Shown: piece after piece, positions 1 to 10,995 of the stretch
Numbering within the stretch: position 1 is the stretch's first letter
How the letters are laid out: each line of letters begins with the position of its first letter
Source of the DNA: Takakia lepidozioides
Taxonomy: Eukaryota; Streptophyta; Takakiopsida; Takakiales; Takakiaceae
Direction of reading: 5' to 3'
Length of the DNA: 64,000 nt
Assembly (NCBI GenBank): GCA_030704615.1
Contig: CM060732.1
Coordinates: 72,211,053-72,275,052, forward strand
Position numbers and translations under genes: made by a program
Notes under the pieces: model-generated
Told to the model about the DNA's origin: nothing
Database searches by the model: none
The model's input: the letters and a program-made list of their open reading frames with translations, nothing else

Positions 1-477
1 TTCTTTCTGCCCTTCCCGAGAACTGTCACTTGGACCGAACAATATACAGCTGCAGAGCATCCACATGGAAATCGGGTCTTCTTTCTGCCCTTCCGCCACC
101 GAGAACTGTCAATTTTGGTGCTGAAGCAATGCAAATTTGAAAAAGGGTTTGTGGTTTTAGCGACAAGGAAAACAGGGGGCGCCTCATTGCCACATGGTAG
201 TTCTATAACTACATACCGTCTTTGGGTTCAGTCTCTTCATACTTATTAGCTCTAACATAGACCTCGTTGCCACCTTAGCTAGGGAGTGTGTCTCCCACGC
301 AGTGTCTGGGCCCACCTTTAGATTTCCCACTATCTCCGTGCTTGTGCATAGCGTGGCAGCAGAGATCTGGATGCTCACTATCTGCTGCACCCACACTTTG
401 GTGGGATCAGCTCCCTTACTCCACACATGTCCAAAACCCTTACGGTCTACCCTGGATAAATGGTACCTCTATAAACC
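1..477. other. No gene seen
   Basis: I see no convincing coding region, RNA gene or repeat here. Short open frames on both strands lack recognisable motifs. The stretch ends at the TTAA that borders the MITE starting at 482. Confidence 0.5.
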
Positions 478-481
478 TTAA

Positions 482-1121
482 CCCTTAAACGCCCGCGAGG
501 CCGAAACTGGGCCTCGAAAGATTTTTCAGGAACCATAACTTTTTCAGGTCTTGATCAAATTTTGCAAAATCAGGGCCGTGGATTTTCTCCCATAGTCTAG
601 TTTGCCGATGGGAACCCCCCTAGCCCTAATTCCTGATTAGCTAGTTGCAATTGCGATTTTTCAGGGGTATGTGGCGAAGCGTGGAGGTTCCCGCGTTGTG
701 GTTGTGCACGCTCCAGTTCCCGCACGTTGCAGGTGGTCTGACACCCTGCTTTGACCAACCACAGCAGTGTACACTTGGCCAATTTGAGCACTTTTTGGCT
801 TGTTGGATGTAGGATGTGGTGGGGATGACCAGTGAGATGCATCAGCCCAATCGAGTTCCATCCCGTCATCCAAATTTCAGGAAAACCACTTGCAATTTTA
901 TTTTTTTTGCCCCAAAAAATGCACCCCACATGCAACGGTGGCGTTTTCCTGATTTCCATACGATTGGCCTGGAATTTGGCAGGTGTATGCAAGGGGTAGT
1001 TAGGAAGATAATGTCCGGTCAAATTTCCAAAATCCTTTTTTCCCCTGAAATTACAGGGTTTTTTCATCCCAGGGGTAGTGATTTTGGGAAAAGTCAAACT
1101 TACCCAGTGGGCGTTTAAGGA
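482..1121. mobile_element. piggyBac-type MITE with TTAA target site
   Basis: A 640-bp stretch is bounded on both sides by TTAA (478-481 and 1122-1125). Its terminal inverted repeats are CCCTTAAACGCCC on the left and GGGCGTTTAAGGA on the right, matching at 12 of 13 positions. TTAA target duplication with CCY-starting ends is the hallmark of the piggyBac superfamily. No transposase is encoded, so this is a non-autonomous element. A decayed piggyBac-like transposase fragment lies elsewhere in the window at 18650-18900. The open frames inside (for example 597-1097, minus) resemble nothing I know and are probably chance. Confidence 0.65.
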
Positions 1122-1125
1122 TTAA

Positions 1126-1769
1126 ACTACCATAAATGTTAAGAAAATTTTACTCCCCTACTTGTGCACACTAGCATATGTTAAGTGTTATTTGTTAACA
1201 ATTGTTTACTCCCCTCTTTGTTAATTTGCCCTCTATAAATGTTGTGTACCATAAAGGCTACACCTAAGAGGAGAAAGTAATATAAGTTCCAACTAGATTA
1301 TGATAAGATTCCATCTTAAAACATAACCAATTGCAGAAGACCAGAAAGTAAGTGGGAGGTCATACTAAAGTGAATAGATGAAGCAAGTGTATATACAACA
1401 TTTGGAGACTTGATATGGAGGTTATTTTTGAGATACAACGAATGTATGTTCAGCATTTTGAGACTTGACATGCAGAATGTTTCGGAGAGACCAGATCACA
1501 TAAGTTATGTAGTAGTTGTACCTGCGTTAGCTATTTTGCAAGTACATGGTATCAATTGGTCTTTTAGTGAGTGTAGTTAAGATATTCTTGAAATACCTAT
1601 GCAGTTTTCTTTTTGGTTGTTGATAGGTAGGCCCACCCACATATGGTTAGATAGATGTGTTGTACTAATAAGTTAGATATTAGGTAATTAATAAAGATGA
1701 AAGACAACTCACAAACAAAGAGAGAATATATTGAATATATTACACTTTATTTCACTTCATAACTTGCAC
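1126..1769. other. AT-rich intergenic DNA, no gene seen
   Basis: AT-rich sequence without usable open frames or repeats that I can recognise. Confidence 0.5.
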
Positions 1770-1950
1770 TTGAGCAGGTAGCCCAGTGGTTGGGTGTTTG
1801 TGCCTTGCCTGTGCACAACCTAGGTGATCCTGGATTCAATACTTGGACATGTGCCTTCAGGCCGTCCATTGGGCCCTCGATGGCCTGTGTGTTGAGCATC
1901 AGGCTCTGTAATTCACTGGACGTTAAAGAATCTTTATCTTTATCTTTCAT
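1770..1950 (+). mobile_element. tRNA-derived SINE
   Basis: A pol III A-box match (TAGCCCAGTGG, 1779-1789) is followed at tRNA-like spacing by a degenerate B box (GGATTCAATAC, about 1832-1842). A roughly 100-bp tRNA-unrelated body follows, then a short repeated tail (TCTTTATCTTTATC, about 1930). The same A box occurs in the SINE at 32366. It is too diverged from a tRNA fold to be a tRNA gene. Confidence 0.55.
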
Positions 1951-1955
1951 AAGTT

Positions 1956-3609
1956 TTACTTTCATAATTTTTACATTTGTTAAATGTTACATTCTGTAAA
2001 TGATAAACACAACTAACCCCTTCATAAACTGTTAATGTGTTAACCTTGTCTAAATGTTAGTTTTTTTTTCTACTCCCGACTGTTAACATTTATCCAGGGC
2101 AGACCGTACTTATTATCTGTGGTGTCAGATCTATCAACTCGATCGTTAAAATGGTGTGTGCAGCGACGCGGCAAGCAGGATCGTAGTGACTCATCCCTCG
2201 GATCCTGCGATGGCGTTGTAGGAGGCTACCTGTCAGGCTATAGCAAGCACAACACAGAAGTGTTGCAACATCCACAGATTAATATCGGGATTCGAGAGTG
2301 AGCTTTCCTCTTGTCTTATTGTGCGTGTCTTGCTCTGCGTGTCGGGCTCATTCCATCCCCACTTTGCACTACATTTGTGGGCTGCGGTGACCTGGGCGAA
2401 CTGCCATGTGTAAAAAATGGACACGTTATGCCGCTTCGAATGAAAATCGGATGCATTTTTTCAGTAGTGATCTAGCGTTTAGCGTGCAGCTGTTTTGTAC
2501 TTGGATGTTTCGTGGGAAGAGGAAGTATGAAAGAACTACGAACTCCGGTCACAGAAAGACTGAAGAGGAAAGACACATGCTTCAAAGAGGAGAAAAGAGT
2601 GGTTTCAAAGAACACACAAAGAACAATGAGTGCGAAAGAGTCGAGACATGTTACAGGTTTATTGTGCGGAAAAATGTGCAAGAGTGCACAACATTGTCCC
2701 AATGCGGGATGAATCACATGTATGGACTACAATTACAAGGGTCTCTATGTTAACATCCGGCTACAAGCCTCTGCTAATTCTACCAAAGACATTATTCACA
2801 GTTTGCTACTTTCATTGCTCCCCACTACTCGCTGGTCCTCTGTTTGACACAATGCATATAGCCACTCATCACACGTTCTGATTGTGATGACTCTGGTATG
2901 AATTTGATATAGCGAGGAGGTTAAACTTGGAAGACTAGATTCCGTTGCATCTCCGGTTGCTTATAAACTTGCTCAAAAGCAAAAAATTGAAATCTAGGAT
3001 CTGACGCAGAGAGAAGAAGATAGATTCTGAAGATGCGTGAGCATCCAGGCTGCAAGTAGCGCAATCCCGCAAACCCTACTCTCACAAAGCGTGTTCCCTC
3101 AAAGCTCAACTTTCTAAGGCCAAATGCTTCGTGCAACAAAATTGTCCGGACCCAAATTATGCCAACAGGCATTATAAGCATAAGGCTTTTTAAGCCTTAT
3201 GTTGTTTCTATGTAGCAGCCTCCACATCGTTTCGTCTTGCCGGTTGTTGAATAACAGCTTGGCAGCTGCCCCAAAAGGAAAAACTTTCACAGCCTCTTCT
3301 CCTTCCAGAGCTATGGTTGGAGCGTGTGCCTGTAAGCTGTGGGATGTGAGCACAAGATCATTATGTGCAATCGTGCGTGGTTTCGAATGAACAATATCCG
3401 TCCATAGAGCCGGACATCCACTCATGAAGCCCAGTTTGTATCAGGGCGCACTGCAGTCCTCTTTCATGCGGCACGGCAACTAGTGATAGAATTGATGATG
3501 CATGCTGGGCTGAGGGTTGCGACCAGTACATCAGAGGCCGATGTGTGTGCATGTGTCGATGTAATGCGTGTTTGGGCATTCGGATCCATGCAGCTGAAGC
3601 TTATACCAG
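1956..3609. other. Intergenic DNA, no gene recognised
   Basis: Many short open frames on both strands, none with motifs I recognise. The right part (about 3200-3609) lies just downstream of the DREB gene stop on the opposite strand and probably contains its 3' untranslated region. Confidence 0.4.
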
Positions 3610-4401
3610 TCAGTCAGAACTCTCCGGCGGGGAGTCGCAAAAGTTCCAGAGAGAGACTTTCTCCTCCCAATTCTCATCCTCAGTCTTGATATAATGGCCC
3701 AAATCGTCTGGGGCTGGAAATGACGGAAATGCATCACCCATGGACAATGGAGGCAAATCCAGCAAACTGCTAGATATATCCTCCTTCACAGTCATACTCT
3801 CCAACCAGCTATCGACATCTTCTGACGTTTGACCTTGAGTCGGCATCGATTGGCCCGTGCATTCGGTCTCCTCTGTCTTCACTTTCGCATTACATCCACT
3901 ATTGGAAGACATATGATCTCCAGAGACTCGTGATTCTTCAGGCTCTGACGAGTCGTGCATCAAGAACTGATCTCTACTACTGGACTGCAATTGTGAGCTG
4001 AGAGAAATGGCTTCGACAGAAAGTGGCGTGCAGGGTTCCATGGCCGCTGCCGCCGCAGCTGCTGCCGCTTGAATGTCTCTTGGTGAACGAGACGGAGGGA
4101 GAGAGGGCATTGGTGAATCGGGAAAGTTGAGGGTGGCACCGGTTCCTCGTAAGCAGATCACAGCAACGTCATAAGCGCGAGCGGCCATCTCTGCGGTGGG
4201 GAAGGACCCCAGCCAAATGCGGGAGCGTTTATTCGGCTCCCTAATCTCCGATACAAATTTTCCCCATGACCTCATTCTAACACCCCGATAGCGTGCACTC
4301 CTTGGACTATTAGAGACCTGCGACTGCTTCACAGGAGCCAACAGGGCTGCGCCCCTTCTGGCAATCACCGCCGAGACCTGCGTCCTTTGCTTCTCGACCA
4401 T
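3610..4401 (-). CDS. DREB-type AP2/ERF transcription factor
   Basis: Intronless 263-residue nuclear DNA-binding protein. One AP2 domain spans about residues 38-94, with the [11 protein letters not shown] start, the [16 protein letters not shown] core and the AARAYD helix. Val and Glu sit at DREB-diagnostic positions 14 and 19 of the domain (VSEIRE), which predicts binding to DRE/CRT (CCGAC) elements; that is family knowledge. After the domain come LNFPD, a SPRDIQ motif running into an alanine stretch, Ser/Thr-rich and acidic segments, and a C-terminal LWNF-type motif, as in A-1/A-4 DREBs with an acidic activation region. The Met at 4401 starts a segment closely similar to the N-terminus of the second DREB gene at 23122 (both have [10 protein letters not shown]), which supports this start. 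A TATA box lies about 290 bp upstream. A role in abiotic stress response is inferred from the family. Confidence 0.93.
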   Translation of the reverse strand: MVEKQRTQVSAVIARRGAALLAPVKQSQVSNSPRSARYRGVRMRSWGKFVSEIREPNKRSRIWLGSFPTAEMAARAYDVAVICLRGTGATLNFPDSPMPSLPPSRSPRDIQAAAAAAAAAMEPCTPLSVEAISLSSQLQSSSRDQFLMHDSSEPEESRVSGDHMSSNSGCNAKVKTEETECTGQSMPTQGQTSEDVDSWLESMTVKEDISSSLLDLPPLSMGDAFPSFPAPDDLGHYIKTEDENWEEKVSLWNFCDSPPESSD

Positions 4402-4690
4402 CCTCAGAACTCCTACTGTTCTCTACGCGAGGCTGCAGGAACAATCTGAACAATCTCAAACTAGGCTTCTTTTCCTTCCGTGTACAAAGACGTGACTTGG
4501 GCGGGAATTAATCCGAACTAGGAATGCGTGATCCTCAAACTTTCTAATAAGTTGCAGACGCGCATGAAGCGAAGCGCGTAGGTACAGAAATGTTTGGAAG
4601 GACCGAGAGCGATCGAGAGAGAATGTGAGAGAGAAAGTGAGAGCGAGCCTACTAGAAAGCGACAAGCAGCCCTTTTCCTGAAGCACCAGG

Positions 4691-4697
4691 TTTTATA
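4691..4697 (-). promoter_or_regulatory. TATA box of the DREB gene at 3610-4401
   Basis: TATAAAA on the minus strand about 290 bp before the start codon, leaving a CT-rich 5' leader typical of plant genes. A CACGTG G-box at 4914-4919, about 220 bp further upstream, could be an ABRE-type element. Both are pattern matches only. Confidence 0.5.
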
Positions 4698-4929
4698 TCC
4701 CAGTACTTGGACGGGTGTCGCACTCCTACGTCGCCACATCATCGCTCCTCTCTGGACAGAACACGGGGTACGTCATGACATCCTGTCCGTTCAGCTGTTG
4801 GCCCGAGCAGCATCTGGACCGCTTGAGCGAAAAGACAGAGAACAAACGCGGAAGGGAATGCGAATGTGTCCCAGACTCCAGAGCCAGGTCACAGCAAATC
4901 CCGGAACACGTCGCACGTGTGTTGTTACT

Positions 4930-5195
4930 GTGGTTACTCTGACTAGTCAATGGGTTAGCATTTATCTCGATGTGGATAAACATTTTTTTCATTTAATAAT
5001 AATAGTAATAATAGGGCAATTGAATGAGCTAAAAACATAAATTTACTAACTTGGGAGTGAAAGTAGAAGTCTGTAGATCGCTCAATAATGGCGCCATCCA
5101 TCCATGCGCTACTTTTTTCATCCATGTTGAGATCGGGCAAACAGTCTGCTTCAGTGCGGGATTGATCTTCTCTCCAACTCGGGTCAGACTGTCTG
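4930..5195. other. Upstream DNA of the DREB gene, no gene seen
   Basis: Distal promoter region with an AT-rich stretch (about 4980-5040). No coding region recognised. Confidence 0.4.
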
Positions 5196-5228
5196 ATTTG
5201 AGAGTGTCTGACTCAGACACTCTCAAAT
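5196..5228. repeat. Perfect 33-bp palindrome
   Basis: Two 16-bp arms (5196-5211 and 5213-5228, starting ATTTGAGAGTGTCTGA) pair perfectly around a single C. It lies about 800 bp upstream of the DREB start codon. It could form a cruciform or hairpin; I see no terminator or RNA gene context. Confidence 0.85.
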
Positions 5229-5713
5229 GCAATCCCACATTGCGATCAAATCCCTCTGATATGAAAAGGGATGTGTTGGAAGAGAGTGTTCCTGGGCCTA
5301 CTCTGATCCTTCTGACTCATTCACTCTCCCGGAAATCATGCAGACATACCCAAGTTGGTGGGTCCTATGTCTACTGATTTGCTCGAGTTTTGGTCCTTGG
5401 AGTCTGCAATGTGCGGTGTAATCAAGTGGGAAGCAAGTCAGCGAAATGGAGATCTGACTCAAGGGGCGTGGCTCCCCATCAATCTTCAGAGGGAAGACAG
5501 CTGAGAATGATTGCAATACGCGCGAGTGCAGTCGCAAGTCGCTTGTTGCATAATTTCTCTGCCCTTGTACTACACCAACTTGCTGAGCAATCAACTACCA
5601 GCTAGTAATTATTCCACACATGTAATAAGAAGTTGGGCGATGTCTTTCTTTCTTGAATCAGTTCGGTGGAGGCAGCCATAAATGGCGTGGTAGAGTGCAA
5701 TCTAAAATTCATC

Positions 5714-7062
5714 ACATGTGAGCAAGGCTGATTTTTGCACCTGTCACAAGGCATTTGACAGGCAAAAAAAGGAAAAAAAAAATTGAGCCTGTCAAAAGAA
5801 AGGCAATGAGAAAAAAATGCCTGTCACAGTGAAAGTCAAAAACAAAAATAGCCTGTCAAAAGAAAGGCAGAAATTTCTGATAATTAGGGTTAATTTTATT
5901 ACTAAGTCCACCTAGGAGAGGCTCACAAAGCCTGAAAGGTAGGTACAAGTTATGAATAGAGAATCTACCAGAGATTACTGATAGTTATTAGCAATTTTAT
6001 TAGTAAGTCCGCCTAGGAGAGGCTAAAAAAGGTTGTTAGTAGTTATTGTTATCTTACTAGTTCCACCTAGGGGAGCCTCACCGAGGCACTGCCAGCCCTT
6101 CTTTTTTGTGTTTCAAGCCTTAAACCTCTAAGTAGGCTCTCCATCTTTGTTTCCTATATTCTTAGTTTTCTTTTTCTTTTTTCTTTTTTTTTGACAAGGG
6201 TGTTGCGTAGACGGATATTTGGTTGGAATCCATTTTGGACCATTTTGAATAATATGGGCATGCACCAACTTTCCCGTTTAGGGTTTAGGGTCTTCACTCT
6301 TGATACACCCTTGTAAAATGCACAATTAAGTATTGGAGTCTGGCAGCCAAAATGAATGGCTGGTTCAAAACATGTAGGGCCTGTTTGACTTGTTCTCCCT
6401 TACAGGGGTACCCGCAGCCACAACAGTGTCAAAAAAATTCTTCTTGAGTCTATCTCCTGATCAAATTTCAAAAGCATTTGTTGTGGAGGAGGTGCCATAC
6501 TGCACCTAATTCGACGCGGCCATTCTGCATGATTTTTTTTAAAAACAATTTTAAGAGAACAGTGGACAGTGGCCCTGGGTACTTTATTAAAAAAGGTATG
6601 TATAAAGCATATCAGAGGGAGGAAAAAATAACCTCCAACAAGGCCGTAAAAGCATGTCGAAAAGGGAACACCCTAAGGGGGAAGAAGGAGTCTAAAAACC
6701 GAAGATGATATGGGAAAAATATCTCTCAAAGAAGAGAGGCTCGGGGCTTTGTATGAGGAGGTTAAAAAATGCTAAAGTCTTATAGTTAGAGGTACGAATG
6801 CTACATGTTTGGGTTGGAACCCATGAAAATAGTAAAGACAATACCATATGTATTCACGGACTGGAGCTTCACTAATTATAGTTGTAAGAAGTTCATACTT
6901 CTTTTCATTTTTCGTTTTAATTTCATATGACAAAATTGTGTGAAAGGTCACAAATCTGTCAACCTGTCATGTGAAAGGCATTTTCTCAAAGTTGTCTGTC
7001 ACAGTGAAAGTAAGAAAAAATTAACCTGTCACAAAAAAAAGTAGGGCTACCTGTCAAAAAAC
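5714..7062. repeat. Element with CCTGTCA-type repeats at both ends
   Basis: Several copies of CCTGTCA(C/A)AA and of AAAGGCA lie at 5733-5880 and again at 6955-7060 (including TGTCACAGTGAAAGT at both ends), flanking about 1.1 kb without genes. Inside, a GTCCRCCTAGGAGAGGCT-like unit occurs three times (about 5905, 6006, 6061). Repeats clustered at the two ends suggest a non-autonomous transposon, but I could not define target duplications or exact ends. Two plant telomere-type units (TTTAGGG) at about 6279-6292 are probably chance. Confidence 0.4.
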
Positions 7063-7189
7063 AACACATGATGTGAGCGTTTGGCTGTGCTACAGTGTAG
7101 TAATGTCGCATCCTTAGCATGTATTATAATATTATCCAAATCCTTCACCAAAAGGTCCGCACTACCAATAGAACCTCACGGGGGAAACA

Positions 7190-7390
7190 GATGGTTGTAC
7201 AGGGAAGGTGGTGAAATACGTGAGCCCAAGGATTTGGCTTGCCCGATGTTTGCTAATAATAAGTCAGCAGTGGAGGCTGCTAGGGCCTACGACTGTGCAG
7301 CATGGTATCTTGTATCTTCATGTGCCCCGAGCCCGATTGAATCTTCGGCTCCCGCGTACGATAATTTCGTGCCTATGAAGCCTCAGATTT
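7190..7390 (+). pseudogene. Possible AP2/ERF domain relic
   Basis: In the frame 7081-7485 the residues EIREPKD are followed about 20 residues later by AARAYDCAAWYL. These are the core and helix signatures of an AP2 domain, at close to normal spacing. The segment between does not keep the RIWLGSF core, the upstream YRGVR motif is lost, and nothing recognisable follows. I read it as a decayed AP2 gene or retrocopy. It is not obviously a copy of the two intact DREB genes here. It could be coincidence, so confidence is low. Confidence 0.3.
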
Positions 7391-7474
7391 TGCTAAATTT
7401 TTCCTCAACAATGCAACTAGCAGGGTGGCAGTGCTGCCCCTTCATTTCTTATTGCAGCAGACTCTCTAAATTGA

Positions 7475-8117
7475 TTATCTACTAGAAGCAAACCCCAACA
7501 TCATTGGTCTGAAAATCCCTGTCTCGGGACAACCGTACTAAGCAGATAAAAAATTCTATATTTGTGGACGATACGCTACTCGAAAACCTATCTGCTGCAG
7601 CAGCAAGTCTAGAGGTTTTCTTCGAAGCATCAGGTTTCCTAGTCAACGAGGAAAAAACCGCAGCCATACTTGTCGGGACATCCCGTACGTCCATTAATGA
7701 GTTGTCTTTAGCTGAGTTATACAGGACCCAGCTGCAACATGAGGACTTTTGCATGTCATCCAGCCTGTTTCAGCCATCCGCCGCCCTCAGGTTGTTGGGC
7801 GCAAACTGCTTAACACTCCAGATTCTCCAGCATGCGGCTGGCAATGGAGGACTAGCAGCTCAAGGCACGGCTGCCTCAGGTGGATACATAGAGAGAGTGA
7901 GCCAAGTTGCAATACCACCTCAATACCACCTCAATACCAGTTGCGGGCCCTCTGCGCAGTGAGGAGACCAAATACCATAAGACCTGAAGACTTTGTAGAA
8001 GAAGGGTGGGGCAAGGTATATATGCCGGCAATTTTGCATAAGATCGCATCCCAAGCAGATCAAGGCTCGTTATTGGAGGTAGAAGAGACTAAGTACCTAC
8101 ATCAACCAGGATTGTGA
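7475..8117 (+). pseudogene. LINE reverse transcriptase fragment
   Basis: The residues FVDDTLLENL followed by an amphipathic stretch, then FEASGFLVNEEKT, match the catalytic (F/Y)xDD block and following helix of non-LTR (L1-like) reverse transcriptases. The reading frame changes near 7780. The continuation to about 8117 is probably the downstream part of the same element but has no diagnostic motif. Only this segment of the polymerase is present, so it is a dead 5'-truncated copy. Confidence 0.6.
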
Positions 8118-8545
8118 ACTACTAACGGATGAAGAGTTGGGCGCGAACCCGCTTAGAGTCGGAGAGCAAATTCGGGAATCACATGAAAATGGGATGATCT
8201 CCGTCAGGTAGCAAATTTTGACCATGAGCTGAGCTCGTCCAACGTCATTTGAACTAGTCCCCTCTAAAATATGGCATGGCGGGTGTTACCCTAGTGCCGA
8301 TCCTCAGCTGCTACTCATCTCATACCCTCTTCACCCTTCACACCCGAGCAAAGTCGCAGGCAAAGGTCCTAAGCCTCGGGATCCTGTTTTGCCATGTGTT
8401 TTCGCCACTTGGATGGCAGCAGTATCTATATATATATGCGCAGACTGTGCATACACGGACGGGGGTTTCTTATCGTGCGAGCACAGCGAGAGCACAATCC
8501 TAGGTCTTGGGGGTTTTATCTTTTTCAACCCAGGTCATAGGAGTT
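8118..8545. other. No gene seen
   Basis: Probably more decayed LINE sequence followed by unassigned DNA; no diagnostic motif. Confidence 0.3.
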
Positions 8546-8950
8546 ACATGTTCTTACCGATAAGGAAGGCCTAGCAGTTATATTTGGGATTAAATATTTT
8601 AGACAATATCTTCATGGCAGCCCATTTGTTGTTGAAACATATCATCTTCCTCTTAAGGCCTTGAAGACCAGCCCCTCGTGAACTTGGCACGCTGGGCACT
8701 TACTCTTCAAGCATACGAGTTTGATGTGGTTTATAAGAGAGGCAAAGATAATACTAACGCTGATGCTGTAACTCGGACAGAGCCACATGTTGCTGCTCCT
8801 TATAGCAGGATTGAAGATCTCGTAGATCTTTCTGCCCCTTGTGCTAATCCTGTTGTACCTGAGACTATGGCCCTTTCGGCTAAGACTGAATCTGATCCTT
8901 TCAATGCGGTTATGGACTGGGAAGTTGTTCTTAAAAAAGGCACTTGAGAT
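8546..8950 (+). pseudogene. Ty3/gypsy RNase H fragment
   Basis: One frame (about 8553-8670) reads LTDKEGLAVIFGIKYFRQYL, the RNase H start of Ty3/gypsy polyproteins. After a frameshift near 8670 the next frame (8678-8947) reads LARWALTLQAYEFDVVYKRG and then KDNTNADAVTR, the RNase H end. Upstream reverse transcriptase and downstream integrase are absent. It is a short dead fragment of a gypsy polyprotein. Confidence 0.8.
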
Positions 8951-10099
8951 CTGTGATGAGTGTTGGTGTGACAGGTGCCAGTTTACTCCTTCGGAGACCA
9001 TGAGGGAAGAATGCTCTTCCTATCCTTGATTCCTCATTGCTCCGTGTTTTCCTACCTGTAACCATGACTGGCCAGCAAGCTTTTGCTCTCTCCGGCACAG
9101 CCCTGACACAGCCCTTAGCAAGGGGCGAATCCGTGGGAGCGCCCCTTAGGAGATATCCTGTTTTGACCACTCACGCTTCGTAAATCCTGGGGCGATTAAT
9201 GGGGGGGCGCTTGCAGCTGGCCATGGAACCCGGCTCTTATGGCCCTCTCACTGCCATGGCCATGGGGGTTCTAATGGTGTGATATTTACAGTTGTGTTGT
9301 CTTCTTCTCCACCCCTTTCAAGGGCTATTTCCCACGATAACAGGTGTTCCCCTCGCGGTGGGCAGGGTAGGCTCACATGAGCCTAACCAAGCTCACCTGC
9401 TCATATGCTTACGTTGCCAGGCTTACAATCTAGCACACTCCCAGTTGAATCTATTTGGAAAGCCATGATGCAACAATACCTTTTGCATATGATTGACGTT
9501 GCACAGATTTTTTTTAAATGCAGAATACCTGCTTCATATCTCCATGAATTGTAATGTGCTGAGCTTGCAGACAAAGCTACCGCTCTATTTACCTCATTCT
9601 ACAGGTTCAACAACAGTCATGTTACTCTCATGGATATGTAACTTGCCGAACAAGTTTCATATATTCCGATCCCTCCCCAAACACATCGCAACGAGCACAC
9701 ATTTTAGATATTTGCTTCACTGTTCTGTTATGCATTTACAAATACTGTTATATGCCATAAATTTTGTAACTCTTTAAATTGTTTATATTTGTGTAGAAAA
9801 CCTTTATGTCCGTAGGACCATCTACTATTTAAGAGAAACGTCAATAAGTTCAATAAAATGATGAAACCCTGTAAAGCTTTATTTATAAACTGACATGAGG
9901 TAACTGTACAAAGGATGAAAAGTTCACATAACAAGGGAAGATTTAATATGAAGAAATGAAAAAAAAAAAACATAGCGTGCCAATCAAACCAAATGATCAT
10001 CCCATCCACCTACCTGAATCACAACGGACAAAGAAATGGGTGTTGCATCCAAAAGAGTATGTTAAGGTTGCCATGATGGAAACAGAACCCTAGAAAACA
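8951..10099. other. Intergenic DNA, no gene recognised
   Basis: Possibly more retroelement remains up to about 9400, then AT-rich sequence. No motif supports a gene. Confidence 0.4.
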
Positions 10100-10285
10100 G
10101 TACAAAAGCCTCCATCCATTCCATACACCAGTTTGCATCCATATTGGAGTTGTCATGTCCTCATCCATCCATACTAATCACCCATACTTCACCCAATGCA
10201 TTTCATCCAACCATACACATTTATCCATATATATCATCCATATATATCATCCATACTTCATCTTTTAATTTGCTGGCTCAGGGAG
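10100..10285. repeat. Degenerate CATC(CA) simple repeat
   Basis: Repeated CATCCAT/CCATAC units, including two adjacent copies of ATATATCATCC around 10230-10252. It appears to be microsatellite-like low-complexity DNA. Confidence 0.6.
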
Positions 10286-10404
10286 ACCAGGCAACATGTT
10301 GGAGTGAACAGAGAAAATGTGATCAAAGGACCTTATGCAGCAACCGTTGGTGTGTGGGTACCCTTGATTCCTCTTTTTCGTGGCTATCTACATGCAGCAC
10401 CAGC

Positions 10405-10603
10405 AGTCAGTAGCTCAATTGAATAGTGAGTGCCACCCAGATGAGTCTCAGGTCAAATCCTGCTACCTTAATGGGTGTGGTATGTTCTTCTCCTTTTTTA
10501 TGATGCTAGAGGTATGATTCTCCCAAGCATCATTCTCCTATGCTCTGGTGACTTTTATGGGTGTGCATTGGGACCCTGCAAAAATTGATTGATTGATGGA
10601 TGG
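10405..10603 (+). mobile_element. tRNA-derived SINE
   Basis: An A-box-like TAGCTCAATTGAA starts at 10411 and a B box GGTCAAATCCT lies at 10451-10461, at tRNA-like spacing. A body of about 120 bp ends in a short repeated tail (GATTGATTGATGG, about 10587-10600). It sits some 400 bp downstream of the RPI4-like gene stop. It resembles a retroposed tRNA-head SINE rather than a folding tRNA. Confidence 0.6.
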
Positions 10604-10995
10604 GTGGATAGGCTCATCAGTCCATACCTGTGTCTGCATGCAACTGCAGCAGGTGGCACCCAACAGACTTGTTTGAGCAGCTACCAAGGAAATATTTTGG
10701 GCAAGGGGTTAAGTAGACAAGGAGCCAGGATTATCCACAGTACTGAAGGGAGTCGTCCAATGCCTCACAGAAAGGACCCCCAAAAAAATATCGCGAAGAA
10801 ACTGAATGCTATCTGTGAAGGCATACACGTCCTTTGAGACATGAAGCTTAAGACACCAGCTGAGTATGGATTGTGCTAACTGGCAAAAAGCGAAAGATGT
10901 TCTCGCTGATGGTCCTGCGATTGTTGGCCATGATGCATTACATCGGCCCCCTAGTCTGTAGTAGCTTGATCACCTCCCTTGCAAATTCCTGCGCG

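Noticed and set aside
597-1118. Open frames of 166 (minus) and 100 (plus) residues
   Set aside because: They lie inside the MITE, overlap antisense and show no recognisable domain.
6279-6292. Telomere-type TTTAGGG units
   Set aside because: Only two units; too short to be an interstitial telomere.
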